Shown here one piece after another: positions 1-23,600 of a DNA stretch of 64,000 bases. Origin of the DNA: Rallus limicola (lineage: Eukaryota > Chordata > Aves > Gruiformes > Rallidae). The stretch's first letter is position 1. Each line of letters opens with the position of its first letter. The position numbers and the translations under genes were made by a program. Location: assembly GCA_022605955.1 (NCBI GenBank), contig JAKCOZ010000014.1, forward strand, positions 12,530,001-12,594,000, written 5' to 3'. The notes below the pieces were generated by a model that saw only the letters and a list, made by a program, of their open reading frames with translations, was not told the origin of the DNA and made no database searches.

Positions 1-226
1 CATGAGGGACTCAAAACTGAACACAGTACTCAAGATGTGGCTTCACCAATGCTGAGTACAGGGGCACAATCACCTCCCTGGACCTGCTGGCCACACTGTT
101 TCTGATACGAGCCAAGATGCCATTGGCCTTCCTGGCCACCTGGGCACACAGCTGGCTCATATTCAGCCTGCAGTCAACCTACACCCCCAGGTCCTTCTCT
201 GTTAGGCAGCTTTCCAGCCACTCTAG
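1..226 (-). mobile_element. CR1 LINE fragment (antisense, cut by window edge)
   Basis: The + strand shows the reverse complement of the CR1 reverse-transcriptase 3' part, with the familiar blocks AAAACTGAACACAGTACT, GTGCTGAGTACAGGGG-like, CACAGCTGGCTCAT and CCCCCAGGTCCTTCTCT. It is diverged and loses similarity near 226. Confidence 0.8.
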
Positions 227-850
227 TTGAGCATGTGCTGCTGCTGCTGAGACCAGGAGTTCAAGAGTGGCATGGCTGGGGCAAGAAGACACCTGCCTCC
301 ATGGTCCTTGTGTTCCAGCCCCCGATGGAGATCTGGGACCAAGCCCCAGGGGCCAGGTGAAAGACCTCTATCACTGGTTCCCTTTCTGCTTTGAGTAGAT
401 GCTCTGGTGCTGAAGCAAATGTTAAATCTAGGCAAATCCTTGTGTGGCATCAGTATTTGCTGTCTCAGCGAGCAGGGTGCTGTTTTAGGGACTGCTCATC
501 AGTTACAATGTGCAAGGTTCAAAACTTTCTGGTCTAGGTGTAAGACTTTGTGTTCAGGTGCAAGAATAGTACCTTTTGGGATGTTAGGGGGAAAAAAGCA
601 TGTTTTTCATGCTGCTGATGGTGTTTTCACAAACATTCTTCACATTGAGATTTGCTCAAAATGGTTCATACTGGGGAAGGCGCTTGTCCTCTGCGTGCTT
701 CTCTCGTGCTTAGCGGTATATGTGCTGGAGTTTATTGCTCACAGACCACTTTGCAGATGGCCTGGCTATCCCAGAATAACCATCTACCAGTGTACCTCCC
801 AACGTACACGCATTGGTCCGTGCTTTTGTGTTACCTCTGGGTTGGAATTA

Positions 851-920
851 CACAGAATCACAAGGTTGTGAAAGGCCTTTAAGGTCATCAAGTCCAACCG
901 TTCAAGAAGAGTGTGCTGCA
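851..920 (-). mobile_element. Short CR1 3'-tail remnant
   Basis: CACAGAATCACAAGGTTG, then AAGGTCATCAAGTCCAACC: the antisense of the CR1 3' end, much eroded. Confidence 0.5.
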
Positions 921-3900
921 GCCGACACGATGGTACTTTGTGCTGGTGATTGCCAAAGGTCCTGGAGGGGTTAAAGGTAAACCTAGGCACCTGTATGCTT
1001 TCATTATGGATGTTTAAGCACCATTAATATTTTAGCCCTTGGCATGATACAAGTGAATGAAATTGAAGAGGGTCTTGTTGCATATTACACCCACCACTGA
1101 TGCTGTTGTCCTTGGGTTCCTGCTGACCCCCACGGTGAGTTTATCTCCCCATTGGTTCTTCAGAGCCCTTATGGAGAACACCTGGGTCTAAGAAATGAAC
1201 AGATGAATGTGGCCTGTCTGTGGGTCCCAAGTAACTGTGGCCTGACTGCGCTCTCTCTGAGGCTGCATCTCACTCATTCGTGTCTCAGGCCAGGTCACAT
1301 AGTTTTGGAAAGGAGTTTGCTTGCTTTGATTGTTGGGGTGTTGGAAGTTCACAGTCCTCACTGCTTGTCCTGGTTTGGGACTGTACAAGTTGTAATAACA
1401 AAACCACAGCAAAAGAGTTATTTTTGGCTTGCTTTGACTACTTGAGAGCAACACAGCTTCCTGCAACAGCCGTGTCAAAACTAATAGCAGTGGTGCTAAA
1501 TATGGTCGTCTTGCCGTGTCCTCTGTGTGAGGACCTCTCACCTAGCTAAGGTGTGGCAACCACCCCAGCTTTTTCGTTAGGAATTTGGCGTTAAGAGATC
1601 ACTTTTATGGGCCCTGTCCCAGCCCAGCCATGGAAAGGACAGACCACCACTGGGGGTGGCGTAAGGGTCATCTTAACGAGCAGAGGAGAAGCCTTTCTGC
1701 AGCAGCAGAGGATTCTGGAGACAGAAAGTGGGTGAGCAGGTCGGAGGAGAACAGCTTCTGTGCTTGAACACCACCGCCAGCTTCTGGTCAAACAGAGGGC
1801 TCAGGCATTAATCTCTCCTTTTAAGACACTTGAAATAGAAACCAAATATCAAAAACATATACAAAAGTATTTAAAAGAAGGTACATACAGCCCTTTTTCT
1901 AAATGCTGAGACCAAGGGGAGTTAGAGGCCTACACCACTCTACTTTTCTTGATGGTAACAAGCTAGTACAGGTAGAAGGTGCCACCAGTTCTGCTTTTAT
2001 GCCCAGTTCTACAGGCTAACAGTCACAAAGCAGGGCGTGCTCACGCTGCGGGGCATATGGATTGCTTTTGTAACCTTAAGAGTTTTTCATGTAATTCTTT
2101 AAGTGAGAGGTGGGAAGTGAGTGCATTGAACTGATGTGAGTTCACTTGGATTTCAGGAGCTTTGCACTGATGTGTGCTGAGACAAACGGATGGAAGAAAC
2201 CATCCTGCAGATGTGGCCTCTGTGCACCTTCAGTTCTGTGATCCTTCAAACTGATTTAAATCATTACTTATTTTGGTTGCTAAAAAAGGGAAATAATATT
2301 AAATATAAGAGACCTTTGTAGAGACACGGTGGTAAAAAATCCCCAACTATCTGTTCAGACATTTGGCCTGTGTACCTGTCTCCTCTCGCCTGAGTGCTCT
2401 AGCCTGTGTTTCCCATAGGGAATGCCTACATGGTGGGCTTTCCCCCCCCATTGTGTATTGTTCTGTGTTCAAACCCAGTTTTGGAGCAGCACTTTCAATC
2501 ATGGGGTTTTTTTATATCCATCTGCTCTTTAAAAAGAAGAAGCGTCCCTACCGGTAATCATCACTGTGCTTTGCATAGTTAATTAAAGTCTGCATAAAAT
2601 AGTGGGAGAACAGTGCTTGAGTTCAGTTCCCTAGGTCACTTGACCTAATGGTTGCATTTGGTGGGCAGTGGCAAGAACTGTTCCACCGGTGATGAAGATC
2701 AGCAAGCTGCTTAAGTGTAATGGATTCCAAAAAGTCCATCATAAATAGATCTGTTTTATTACTGTCATCCAGGTAAGAGAGAGCGCCTTCGTAATTCCTC
2801 TGGAGATGTCGTACTTTATAGTATAATTGAGTGTAACTGTACTGCTCGTCCCTTGGGACCAGTACTATCTGTGAGCCTACAGCTGTGTTATATCCAGCCT
2901 CGTGATAAAGGGAGGGGAAAGAAGGAAATAATTCTGACTTGGCGGACCCTTGCTGTGGGTTCTCCCAGGCCGCTCGTGGCTGGCTGGAAGCAGAGAGATT
3001 TTGTGTCTCAGCGGCACTTTGCAAGCGCTGCGCTTCAAAGTTAGGCAGCTGCTGTTCTGTGCTGCCACAGAAGGGCTTGTACCTGTATCTGTCCCTATCT
3101 CCTGGTGCTGGGACTGGGCAGATACGTCCTTGGTGAGCTCGCTGGAGCTGGAGTGCATTGCTGCTTTAACTAAAGAGGCATAGTGAGTGTTCCTGATGAG
3201 GGCTGAGTGCCCCTGCGAGCCTTGTTGCCTTTGTAAAGTGGATTTTAAAGACGGTAGGGATTCTGCTGCCGTGTGTGTTGCTTGCGAGTACCTCGCCCTG
3301 TATTGTTAGTGGGGAGACAGAGCAGCCTGCGATGGAAAAAAACCCACAAAAATGATGGAAAAAACGGGATCAATTTCTGTGGCAAAAACGACTGTTTAAT
3401 TGGATTTCATAGCAAGGTTGGGCTTTTCTAGTGATAAAGATGCCACTGGGGTGTATTACGGTATTGTTCTGCCATATGTGCGGTGGTGCAGAGACCTGAA
3501 AAACATGCAAAGACTGCTCCTGGAAAAGACACCCAAAAAGGCTGCTTGGGGGAAGCGTGCAGGAGAAGCCCCGGCCTCTGCATCTTTTTCTCAGCGTGGC
3601 CGGAGGAGATCCCCAGGCAAATTTAATCAGAGCCTCCGTTTGTAACGTACGTTTTATTAACCCCATCTTCTGCTGTTCAACCTGCACATCGACCCTGCGT
3701 GGGTTTTAGCTTCACTAATGACTGCCCTCGTTACTAAATGAAATGTTAAAAGCTTTTCCATTTGGAGCATCTCAGAGGTAATGTGTAAACCATGTTTGCT
3801 CCCGAGCTGAGGAATCTGGCGCCCGGCGTGATGAAACACCCGGTTATTTTGTATTTTATTAACTGCCCCTTCTCTTGGGTTTGCATAATAGCCAGTTAGA

Positions 3901-5404
3901 TTTACATTTGTTAAGCCGGCCGGGCATTACTCTTAATAGAAGACATGTCAAACTTCCCGTTGCCAGTGTTGCAGTGTGATAAAGTAACCTCATATGATAC
4001 TGATGAAGATTTCGTTCACACTTGCTGGTTTCATCCAACGTCTTTTTTTCCAGATGGATACCCTATTGTAAAATGATTTCCTGCTTTAGGCTCTGCTTTG
4101 TGTAGCTCTCTGCTATGCCATCTTTCTATGAACTGGATAAACTGCCTATTAAATTTAATTACAGCCTGAATGACTGCACATCTTGATCTTATTTTTCCTC
4201 CAATGTACTGTATTTCACCAAGGTCCTTGAGGATGAAATAAAATAAATCTGAAGGATGCATACTCCTGTAGCCGAAAGAAATGTTTCAAAGGGCATTACA
4301 ATGACTGTTAACCCATTAGTTTTGGACCATTTTGAAGGCGATTCTTTAGGTTTAGGATTATAAAGACATTTTTTCCTATCTTTTCTTCTGTCATTCGGAA
4401 AAAAAGAAGGCAAAATGATGCAGAGGAATTGCAGAATAAAAATTCACAATGCAGAATAAAAATTCAGATGGAAATGATGGAGCTAATTTTTTATCCCTTT
4501 AAAAAGAGCAGGAGCAGGGAGCAGCACACATGCACTTTCAAACTGTTCAGCATGATTTAGCATTTACTTTTTGTGATAGGGGCCTTGTATAAATATTACA
4601 GTCTTGAATCTCCACCCTGTTGCAAGTGAGGGTGAATGTTGGGCTGGCAATACCCTTGGGACCCATCAGGACTTTCCCTTCCATGACTGACAGTGGTCAC
4701 TGAGTCTCCAAAAGCAGCCGTGGGAAGGGGTGATGGAGCATCACAGCCAAGCTGAGCTCACTCCACATCTCCTCAGCAGCCTCTTCAGGTCCTGCTTCCT
4801 TCCCATGAACCAAAGGGAGCTGATGACTTCACAGGTTTCCAAAGAAGTGGCCGTCCTCACCATGAACAGTGATGGTGCCAGGGTCACTAAAGATGTTTCC
4901 TCCAAGAAAACCCTCCAACCTCCTCCTCTGTGTAAACCGAATGTTTTTGATGGCTATTTATTTGCCGTGTCTCTTAGAATTTTACACTGAGACTCCTCTC
5001 ACTTGAAATTAAGATCTTAACTTCAGTGTTAACCAGGTAAGACTTAGGCAGCTAGTCATATTGGCTTCCTCTACAGCTGGGGAAGAAGCCACCATGCATC
5101 TGAGGGGATTTTCCCTGACCCGCCTTACATACCCTGTCTAGAGCGGGTGGGCCATTTTTTTGGAGCTGCCTCTCTCTCTCTTGGTCCAGTCAGCAATCTC
5201 AGATGAGACACAGAAGAGAGAGACTCTGCCTTCGGTTCAACATGGGTGCAGCTCAGCACCATTCACTTATTTGCTGCCAGCATATTTTCACAGGTAGAAT
5301 TCCTCTTGCAGTGGAGAAGAGATCACTCAGCAAATCGCTACGCGTCCTAACAAGGGATGGACTTTTTGATCAAGATGAGTGAATATACAGAGCAGCAGTT
5401 CCTG

Positions 5405-5781
5405 AAAGACAGGGGCTGTTCAGCCTTGAGAAAAGAAGGTTAAGAGGGGATCTTATTAATGTTTATAAATATCTTAAGTGTGGGACACAAAGGGAAATAG
5501 CCAGCCTCTTTTAAATGGTCTGTGGGGACAGGACAAGGAGTGATGGCTTGAAGTTGAAACATAGGAAGTTCTGCACCAATATGTGGAAGAACTTTTTACA
5601 CAGTGAGGGTGACAGAGCCCTGGGACAGGCTTGTCGAGTCTCCTTCTCTGGAGATATTCAAGACCCATTTGGACACCTACCTATGTGATCTGTCCTATGG
5701 AACCTGCTTTGGCAGGGGGGTTGGACCTGATGATCTCCTGAGGTCTCTTCCAACCCCTACAATTCTGTGTGATTCTGTGTG
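5405..5781 (+). mobile_element. CR1 LINE 3' fragment (sense)
   Basis: The stretch reads in CR1 sense from GGGCTGTTCAGCCTTGAG through GGAGATATTCAAGACC and GGTTGGACCTGATGATCTC to a degenerate (ATTCTGTGTG)n tail. It lies in a RARB intron. Its reading frame is broken. Confidence 0.92.
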
Positions 5782-6258
5782 AAAGACGCAGCTGGAGTGT
5801 CCATGTAACACACCAGACAGCAGGGTCCAAGTTGGCGGCACCGTCAAGTGAGCCCGCAGCGTTCATCAGCGCACGCGGTGTGTGTCTTTCCACCATGTGA
5901 AGAAACACTCCTTAATTCATGGGAGACCGTAGCTTGAGAAAGCTGTAAAGCACAGCAGATAAATTAAGTAGAACCAATTTGCTAAGACCTTAAGTATGTG
6001 AAACCATGTTCCAGATAGTGGGCTGCTTTTTCCAGGCGAGGCCCCGATACTCTTTTTCCACTGTTCATTTATATTTTTCTGGGGTACAACTGTAAATTGT
6101 CTCTCTCAATGCACTTATTATATAATGGCGAGGAAGAATAATGATGGTGGCATTTGGAAATGTTTAAGTTCATTTGTATTCCTCATACAGATGGCCTCTG
6201 CAATCATAAGTAACGGAGAAATATCCAAGGAATTTTCAGGCGATTAATCCAAGTTTAA

Positions 6259-18852
<12,594 letters not shown>

Positions 18853-18946
18853 GACACTTTCCAGCTACTTCAGACATTCCTAATACCTTATGTACAGGGA
18901 TGAAAAGCAAGAAAGACATTTTTACTGCTGCTTAGTTTCTGGACTT

Positions 18947-18980
18947 AATATATATCTATATATGTGTATATATATAGATA
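18947..18980. repeat. TA-rich simple repeat in RARB 3' UTR
   Basis: Alternating TA with CTATATATG interruptions. Could form a short hairpin. Confidence 0.7.
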
Positions 18981-19115
18981 AAAACTCAACAAGGACCAAG
19001 AAATTTTCATATGTATCGATATATACTCCTTGCTGTTTAAACTCTTTAAAACTAGAAAATGCAAACTTTTGAAACTCTAAATCAGCCATTTCATGCAAAA
19101 AAAAAAAAAAAAGGA

Positions 19116-19125
19116 AATAAATAAA
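19116..19125 (+). terminator. Possible proximal RARB polyadenylation signal (tandem AATAAA)
   Basis: Two overlapping AATAAA hexamers sit about 265 nt after the stop. An encoded A tract lies just upstream, so cDNA ends mapped here could reflect internal oligo-dT priming. Use is unproven. Confidence 0.4.
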
Positions 19126-20081
19126 ATAGTTAAGCTTCTGTTCTCTCCTCTGAACATTCAAGATTGCATGGTGACAAGACAAGATCTCAAACTTTAAATT
19201 CTGGTTGCATTTCTGATGACTTTGTACATACAGATGTATGGCTGTACTTTCTCTACTGGATGTTTGGTGCTTTCCTTTTTGCCTCTCATACCTAAACCGA
19301 TCAAGACACCGACCACATGAAACGGACTGCTGTACACATCCAGAAAAAAGGAAGTTTAAAGGACCCTCTGATTTAGTTTAACATGAAAATTTGTCTGTGA
19401 TGCCCTCGGTTCGCATCTCCTTCCTTGTAAAAAGTATACAGAAATCCGCTGCACTAGCAGAAGAGACACCAGGATCAACTGCCAGATCAGTTACTCAGAT
19501 GTCGTTTTGTTCCACTGTTAATGTCACTTTAAAATTCGGAGAAGTGGTTTCTTACCTGGCTGGTGACCTAGCTACACGATTAAGGGCGACATTTCTACAG
19601 CAATGATAGCCTCCAAGGCAGAAACACTCTTTAGCGTTACCATGTTTTTGTTTACTTGTTCACAAGCCATTAGGGAAACTTCATGGGGCGATAACCAGCA
19701 GGCTCGGTGACAGCTTCTGAAGGGGCGAGCCTGGGGTAGTTCCTGCAGCGTGGAGCGCCGGAACCAGCTGGGTTATCCAGCCGTCCGGGGGCTGGGCGAG
19801 TACAGCTTAGGCCTTCCAGAAACACAAGGAGAGAGAATCTGCCTTCTTGGCCTTGTTAAATCACCATGAAGCAGAGTGAAAACTGTGGTAGAATGGTTAA
19901 CAGATTTAAAGTGTCAGTTTCTTAGGTTTCATTTAAAGCACTAGTGGATTTTTTTTTTTTTATATATTCTAGCAAGTCTGTGATGTACTTTCACTGGCTC
20001 TGTTTGTACATTGAGATTGTTTAACAATGCTTTCTATGTTCATATACTGTTTACCTTTTTCCATGGAGTCTCCTGGCAAAG

Positions 20082-20087
20082 AATAAA
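20082..20087 (+). terminator. RARB: RARB distal polyadenylation signal AATAAA
   Basis: Canonical AATAAA followed 13 nt later by an encoded A12 run (20101-20112) and then by CTGTGTAG, a weak GT-rich downstream element. It is the last good + strand signal before TOP2B coding sequence on the other strand. Confidence 0.75.
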
Positions 20088-20092
20088 ATATA

Positions 20093-20098
20093 TTTATT
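20093..20098 (-). terminator. TOP2B: TOP2B candidate distal polyadenylation signal (AATAAA on - strand)
   Basis: TTTATT on + is AATAAA on -, about 390 nt beyond the TOP2B stop. It faces the RARB signal across 5 bp. The downstream GT-rich element on - is not obvious, which lowers confidence relative to the ATTAAA at 20179-20184. Confidence 0.55.
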
Positions 20099-20178
20099 TT
20101 AAAAAAAAAAAACCCACAACCTGTGTAGCAGCAGTTCCTCTAGTCCAAATGTTACACACACAGAGTAGTTTTCCATTT

Positions 20179-20184
20179 TTTAAT
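20179..20184 (-). terminator. TOP2B: TOP2B candidate proximal polyadenylation signal (ATTAAA on - strand)
   Basis: TTTAAT on + is the common variant ATTAAA on -. It is followed on the - strand by a CTGTGTGTGTAAC stretch (about 20152-20165), which fits a GT-rich downstream element. It would give a 3' UTR of roughly 320 nt. Confidence 0.5.
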
Positions 20185-20489
20185 GTTTAAACTTCATTTC
20201 AAAAAGCAGGTTTGCTGTTTGCAACCATGACAATTAAAATGTGCTTTAGCACAGCTGTCTAGAACATCTCTACAAGCCAGTCAGACAAATACATGACATT
20301 TCAATGAGTAAAAAAGAGCATAAAACTGTAGGTGTAAGAACAAAATGTTAAAATGCCTACACACAATAATAAAAACCATCAATTACATTATCACATAAAA
20401 TAAGTCAAATGTACAAAAGTTTGCGACAGAAGGGACAAAAGGACAACACAAGATAGTTGTTGGAAAACATTTGTGTGCTCTTTGGGCAC

Positions 20490-20651
20490 TTAATTAAACA
20501 TATCAAAATCATCATCTTCATCGGACTCTGCAAAATACTTCACTTCTTTCCTAGCCCGGCCTGTCCGTGGCTTTGGGGCGGCCTCGGAGGCAAAGCCTGA
20601 CTGGAAGATCTCCACATCAGAATCCTGGTCAAAAGCGGCCTTCTTGGATTT
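20490..20651 (-). CDS. TOP2B: TOP2B last exon (36), C-terminus and stop
   Basis: The exon encodes 53 codons plus TAA after acceptor CCTCAAG, from [14 protein letters not shown] to the acidic tail ending DDDFDMFN. It contains the [12 protein letters not shown] basic patch typical of the beta C-terminus. Confidence 0.96.
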   Translation of the reverse strand, partial: KSKKAAFDQDSDVEIFQSGFASEAAPKPRTGRARKEVKYFAESDEDDDFDMFN

Positions 20652-23600
20652 CTTGAGGAAAGAAAAAAGACAAGTGAGTTGAGATGCTGTGTGTGGTTTT
20701 CCCTTTCAATACTCAAAACTGAAAGGAACCTTCTCTAACACCTAATCCTGAAACACACCTAAATCCCCATTGTCCTGTCAGCAACCTACCAGAACAACAC
20801 GACACTTTCACATCAAGTAACTGTTCCTGTGATGAGGGGAGCACAGGCGGCACTGACCTTGCTTGGTGTTGATTTGGGTTTCTTCCCAGGGTTGTATTCA
20901 CCTTCATTTTCTGAACTGGATGCTTTCCTTTTCTTTGCCCCTCTGCCTTTTCCTAGGTGAGAGAACATGATTTAACTTTGGTTTCTTTTGCTCCCTTGCT
21001 TTTTATAATAAGTAAAATTCCAGAGTTCAGCACACTGAAAAAAAAAACCCTCCTGGAACTACATCAGTCGTTCTGCACGTTACAGTTCTAATTCAGCTCA
21101 CAGCTCAAGCTTCTTCACAACAGCAGTAAAATACGAGATACTTTATTTTTTTCTGTTTTAAATCTTTCATACTTCCAACATTACCATCCACCCCAGCAAG
21201 TAAGTCAGGCTGCCAGCTCAAGGAAGGGACAGATTTCAGCAGATCAATGACTTCTGGAGTACTGCAAGCCCTCAGTCACCTTCTGTAGTGACTAGCCAGC
21301 CTTAATTCACCTTTACTGGTTAATAAATTTACTGTTAACTTCAACCAGCAACAACGGCACATCCTTTGCAGACTCCTCTGGTTACACCACTCTGTGAGCT
21401 CCATTGTGAGGACTCTGACCGGAGAGCCAGGATACCAAAGAACTGGTTTAAAAAGCCAGAAATCCCTAGAATTAATAGCAGAATTTTACTGGCTTGTGAA
21501 AAGCTGAGATCAAAGAAAATAAGCAGTATCCAGCAGAACAAAAAAAAAAAGGGGGGGGGGAAGAGGGTGGAATCAGAGCTATTAAATACATTCCCAACTG
21601 TGAGGGTGGATAGGAAGTTCAGGCATTGTTTGTCGAGTCAAGTCAGTGTGCTGTAGTTGTCAGAGAAAAGGCTGGCAGCTGAGTAATCTACCAGCGATTT
21701 AATCACCAGTCACTGTGGTGCTAATTGTAGAGACACCAGTTCTGCTTCCTTACAACAATGATTACACGTCTGTAAAGAGAGAGCACGCCAGAGGAGTGCT
21801 GAGCCGTGCAGCACCAGCACACACACTCACCTTTGGGTGCTGCAGTCTTCTTTGGGATGCCAAATTCTGAATCTGAGTCGGAGTTTACGGCTTCCACCTT
21901 CTTGGCCTTGGGAGCTCTTTTAGGTTTAGAGGGCACATCTAGTTTTGCTGTTAGAAGTTAGAGATACTAAATATGTTATATTCATATATTGGTTAGAAAT
22001 ATTAAATCTTATTAGCTACTCCAAGTACAGCATAAAGGGCCAATATTAAACAAAATGAGAAGCTCCTGCCCTTGGAGAAAAACACTTCAGCTGCCACGCT
22101 AAAACTGGGTGGAGAAAAGAGGAGGTCTCCTTTGGGGTGTATCAGTCTGTTCAGTAAGGTCCAGAGGTTTTGATTAAATACTACTTCATCTTTCTGAGCA
22201 CAAAACAGGTTACCAGTACCTAAAGCAGCAACAGAAATTCCCCAGATTAGATACATTGCAGTGTTTGCAGTTACAGCTTGCTGCTGGTGACACTTTCCCC
22301 TTCACAGTGGTACAACTGCAAGACAGCCTTCCCCATGACGTCTGCAGGCGTCTGAGGGACAGCACACCTGGCTCTGTGACACTGCTTTCTGCCAACCTCA
22401 GTGAAAAGGAACTTCAGAAAAAGCAGAAAGGACAGGAAGGGGAGAGAGCTGTGGATTTCTCATGGACATTCAATCACTGCTCTGCAACTTAAAAGGCAGT
22501 CCTGGGTATGTTCACCCAACAGGTGACAAGAGATAGAATCACAGAGTCATTTCACTTGGAGAACACCTGTAAGATAGTGTATCAGATAATGTATTCTGTA
22601 GGCTTACAGACACCTCAGGCTTTTGCAGAAGTCTGAGAAACACTACTGACCTGGACCCTATTGGCCACAATTACCTCAAAGATGACAAAACACATTTAAA
22701 AACAGATAGCAGGAATGTGACCATTTGCGAGAACTCAAGCTTTCATTTATGCTATCACCAGGGGAACATGTTCAGGAAACAAGAGCATCTCCACAAACTT
22801 TAGCCTTAAACTGCTACCCATTGGAGAGTCCCTGCACAAGTTCAGCTACAGCTTTCCAGCTTTTTGTGGTAATACCTACTGGGTAGGCCAAGTATCAGGT
22901 CCTGACAATGCTAAAACTAAAGCTTTCTTTGGCATGACAGATGGGAATAAAACCCAGTGCTGGTGACGGCAGCATTTCACTTCAGATTTGGGGAGGGAAG
23001 CAACAACGCTTAGCTGGAACCATGTGGGTAAATAACTTGAAATAGGTCTCTCTAGATACCTGAACAGGAAATCAGCTGTGTTAGTGTGAAGTGAGTCACA
23101 AAGACCTACCAGTAAGCCTGGAAAAAGTACACAGCAACTGAAACCAGAAGGAATACACTTTCTAGAAGCATCACCACAAGTAAGTAACTGAAGTAAAGGA
23201 GGGGGCAGTGTTACCAGGGAGTACACAACTTTAGGTCCCATAAGGCAACAAAAAGTCCTTCATACAGGAAAAAGCTTTACCAGCATAAGAAACATAGACT
23301 GGGGGCAGGGAAGGGAAAGATTCAGAAGCTTCATCAACTTGAAGATGACAAGCGGAAACTGTGACCAAATGAGTCTTAGAAGAAGAAGGGATCCATTTCA
23401 GACATAGGTGACATTCACCATGGGGACCTGAGGCTGAGACACCCTCCTACAGGACTCTCTATGTTTTGGCCAGTCAGTTGGGCCTTGCACAGTTCCTCGT
23501 GCCACTACTGTGAAACCTGCGTACCAGGCAGAAGCCAAGTACACTCCACTGACAAACACCAGCCCCCACACGCACCACAAAATGAGACCGTCTTCAGCTG

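Larger units (their letters stand above)
18853..20105 (+). other. RARB: RARB 3' untranslated region
   Basis: The stretch runs from the stop codon to the AATAAA at 20082-20087. It is AT-rich and holds a TA-rich run (18947-18980), an A17-18 tract at about 19097-19112 just before tandem AATAAA hexamers (19116-19125), and a T-rich run near 19950-19965. No open frame of note. The 3' boundary is inferred from the hexamer and is accurate to about 20 bp. Confidence 0.8.
20075..20489 (-). other. TOP2B: TOP2B 3' untranslated region
   Basis: AT-rich non-coding stretch after the TOP2B stop (20490-20492). Its end depends on which polyadenylation signal is used (20179-20184 or 20093-20098). Nothing else recognisable. 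Confidence 0.7.

Noticed and set aside
407..871. 154-codon open frame on the + strand
   Set aside because: Low-complexity chance frame that runs into a CR1 tail; no domain or homologue recognised.
1376..1800. TGTCCTGGTTTGGG start reminiscent of an avian LTR
   Set aside because: Only the first few bases resemble an LTR; no TATA, polyadenylation block or defined end could be found.
2623..3024. 133-codon open frame on the - strand within a RARB intron
   Set aside because: No recognisable family, no matching splice structure, and a frame of this length is expected by chance in 64 kb read in six frames.
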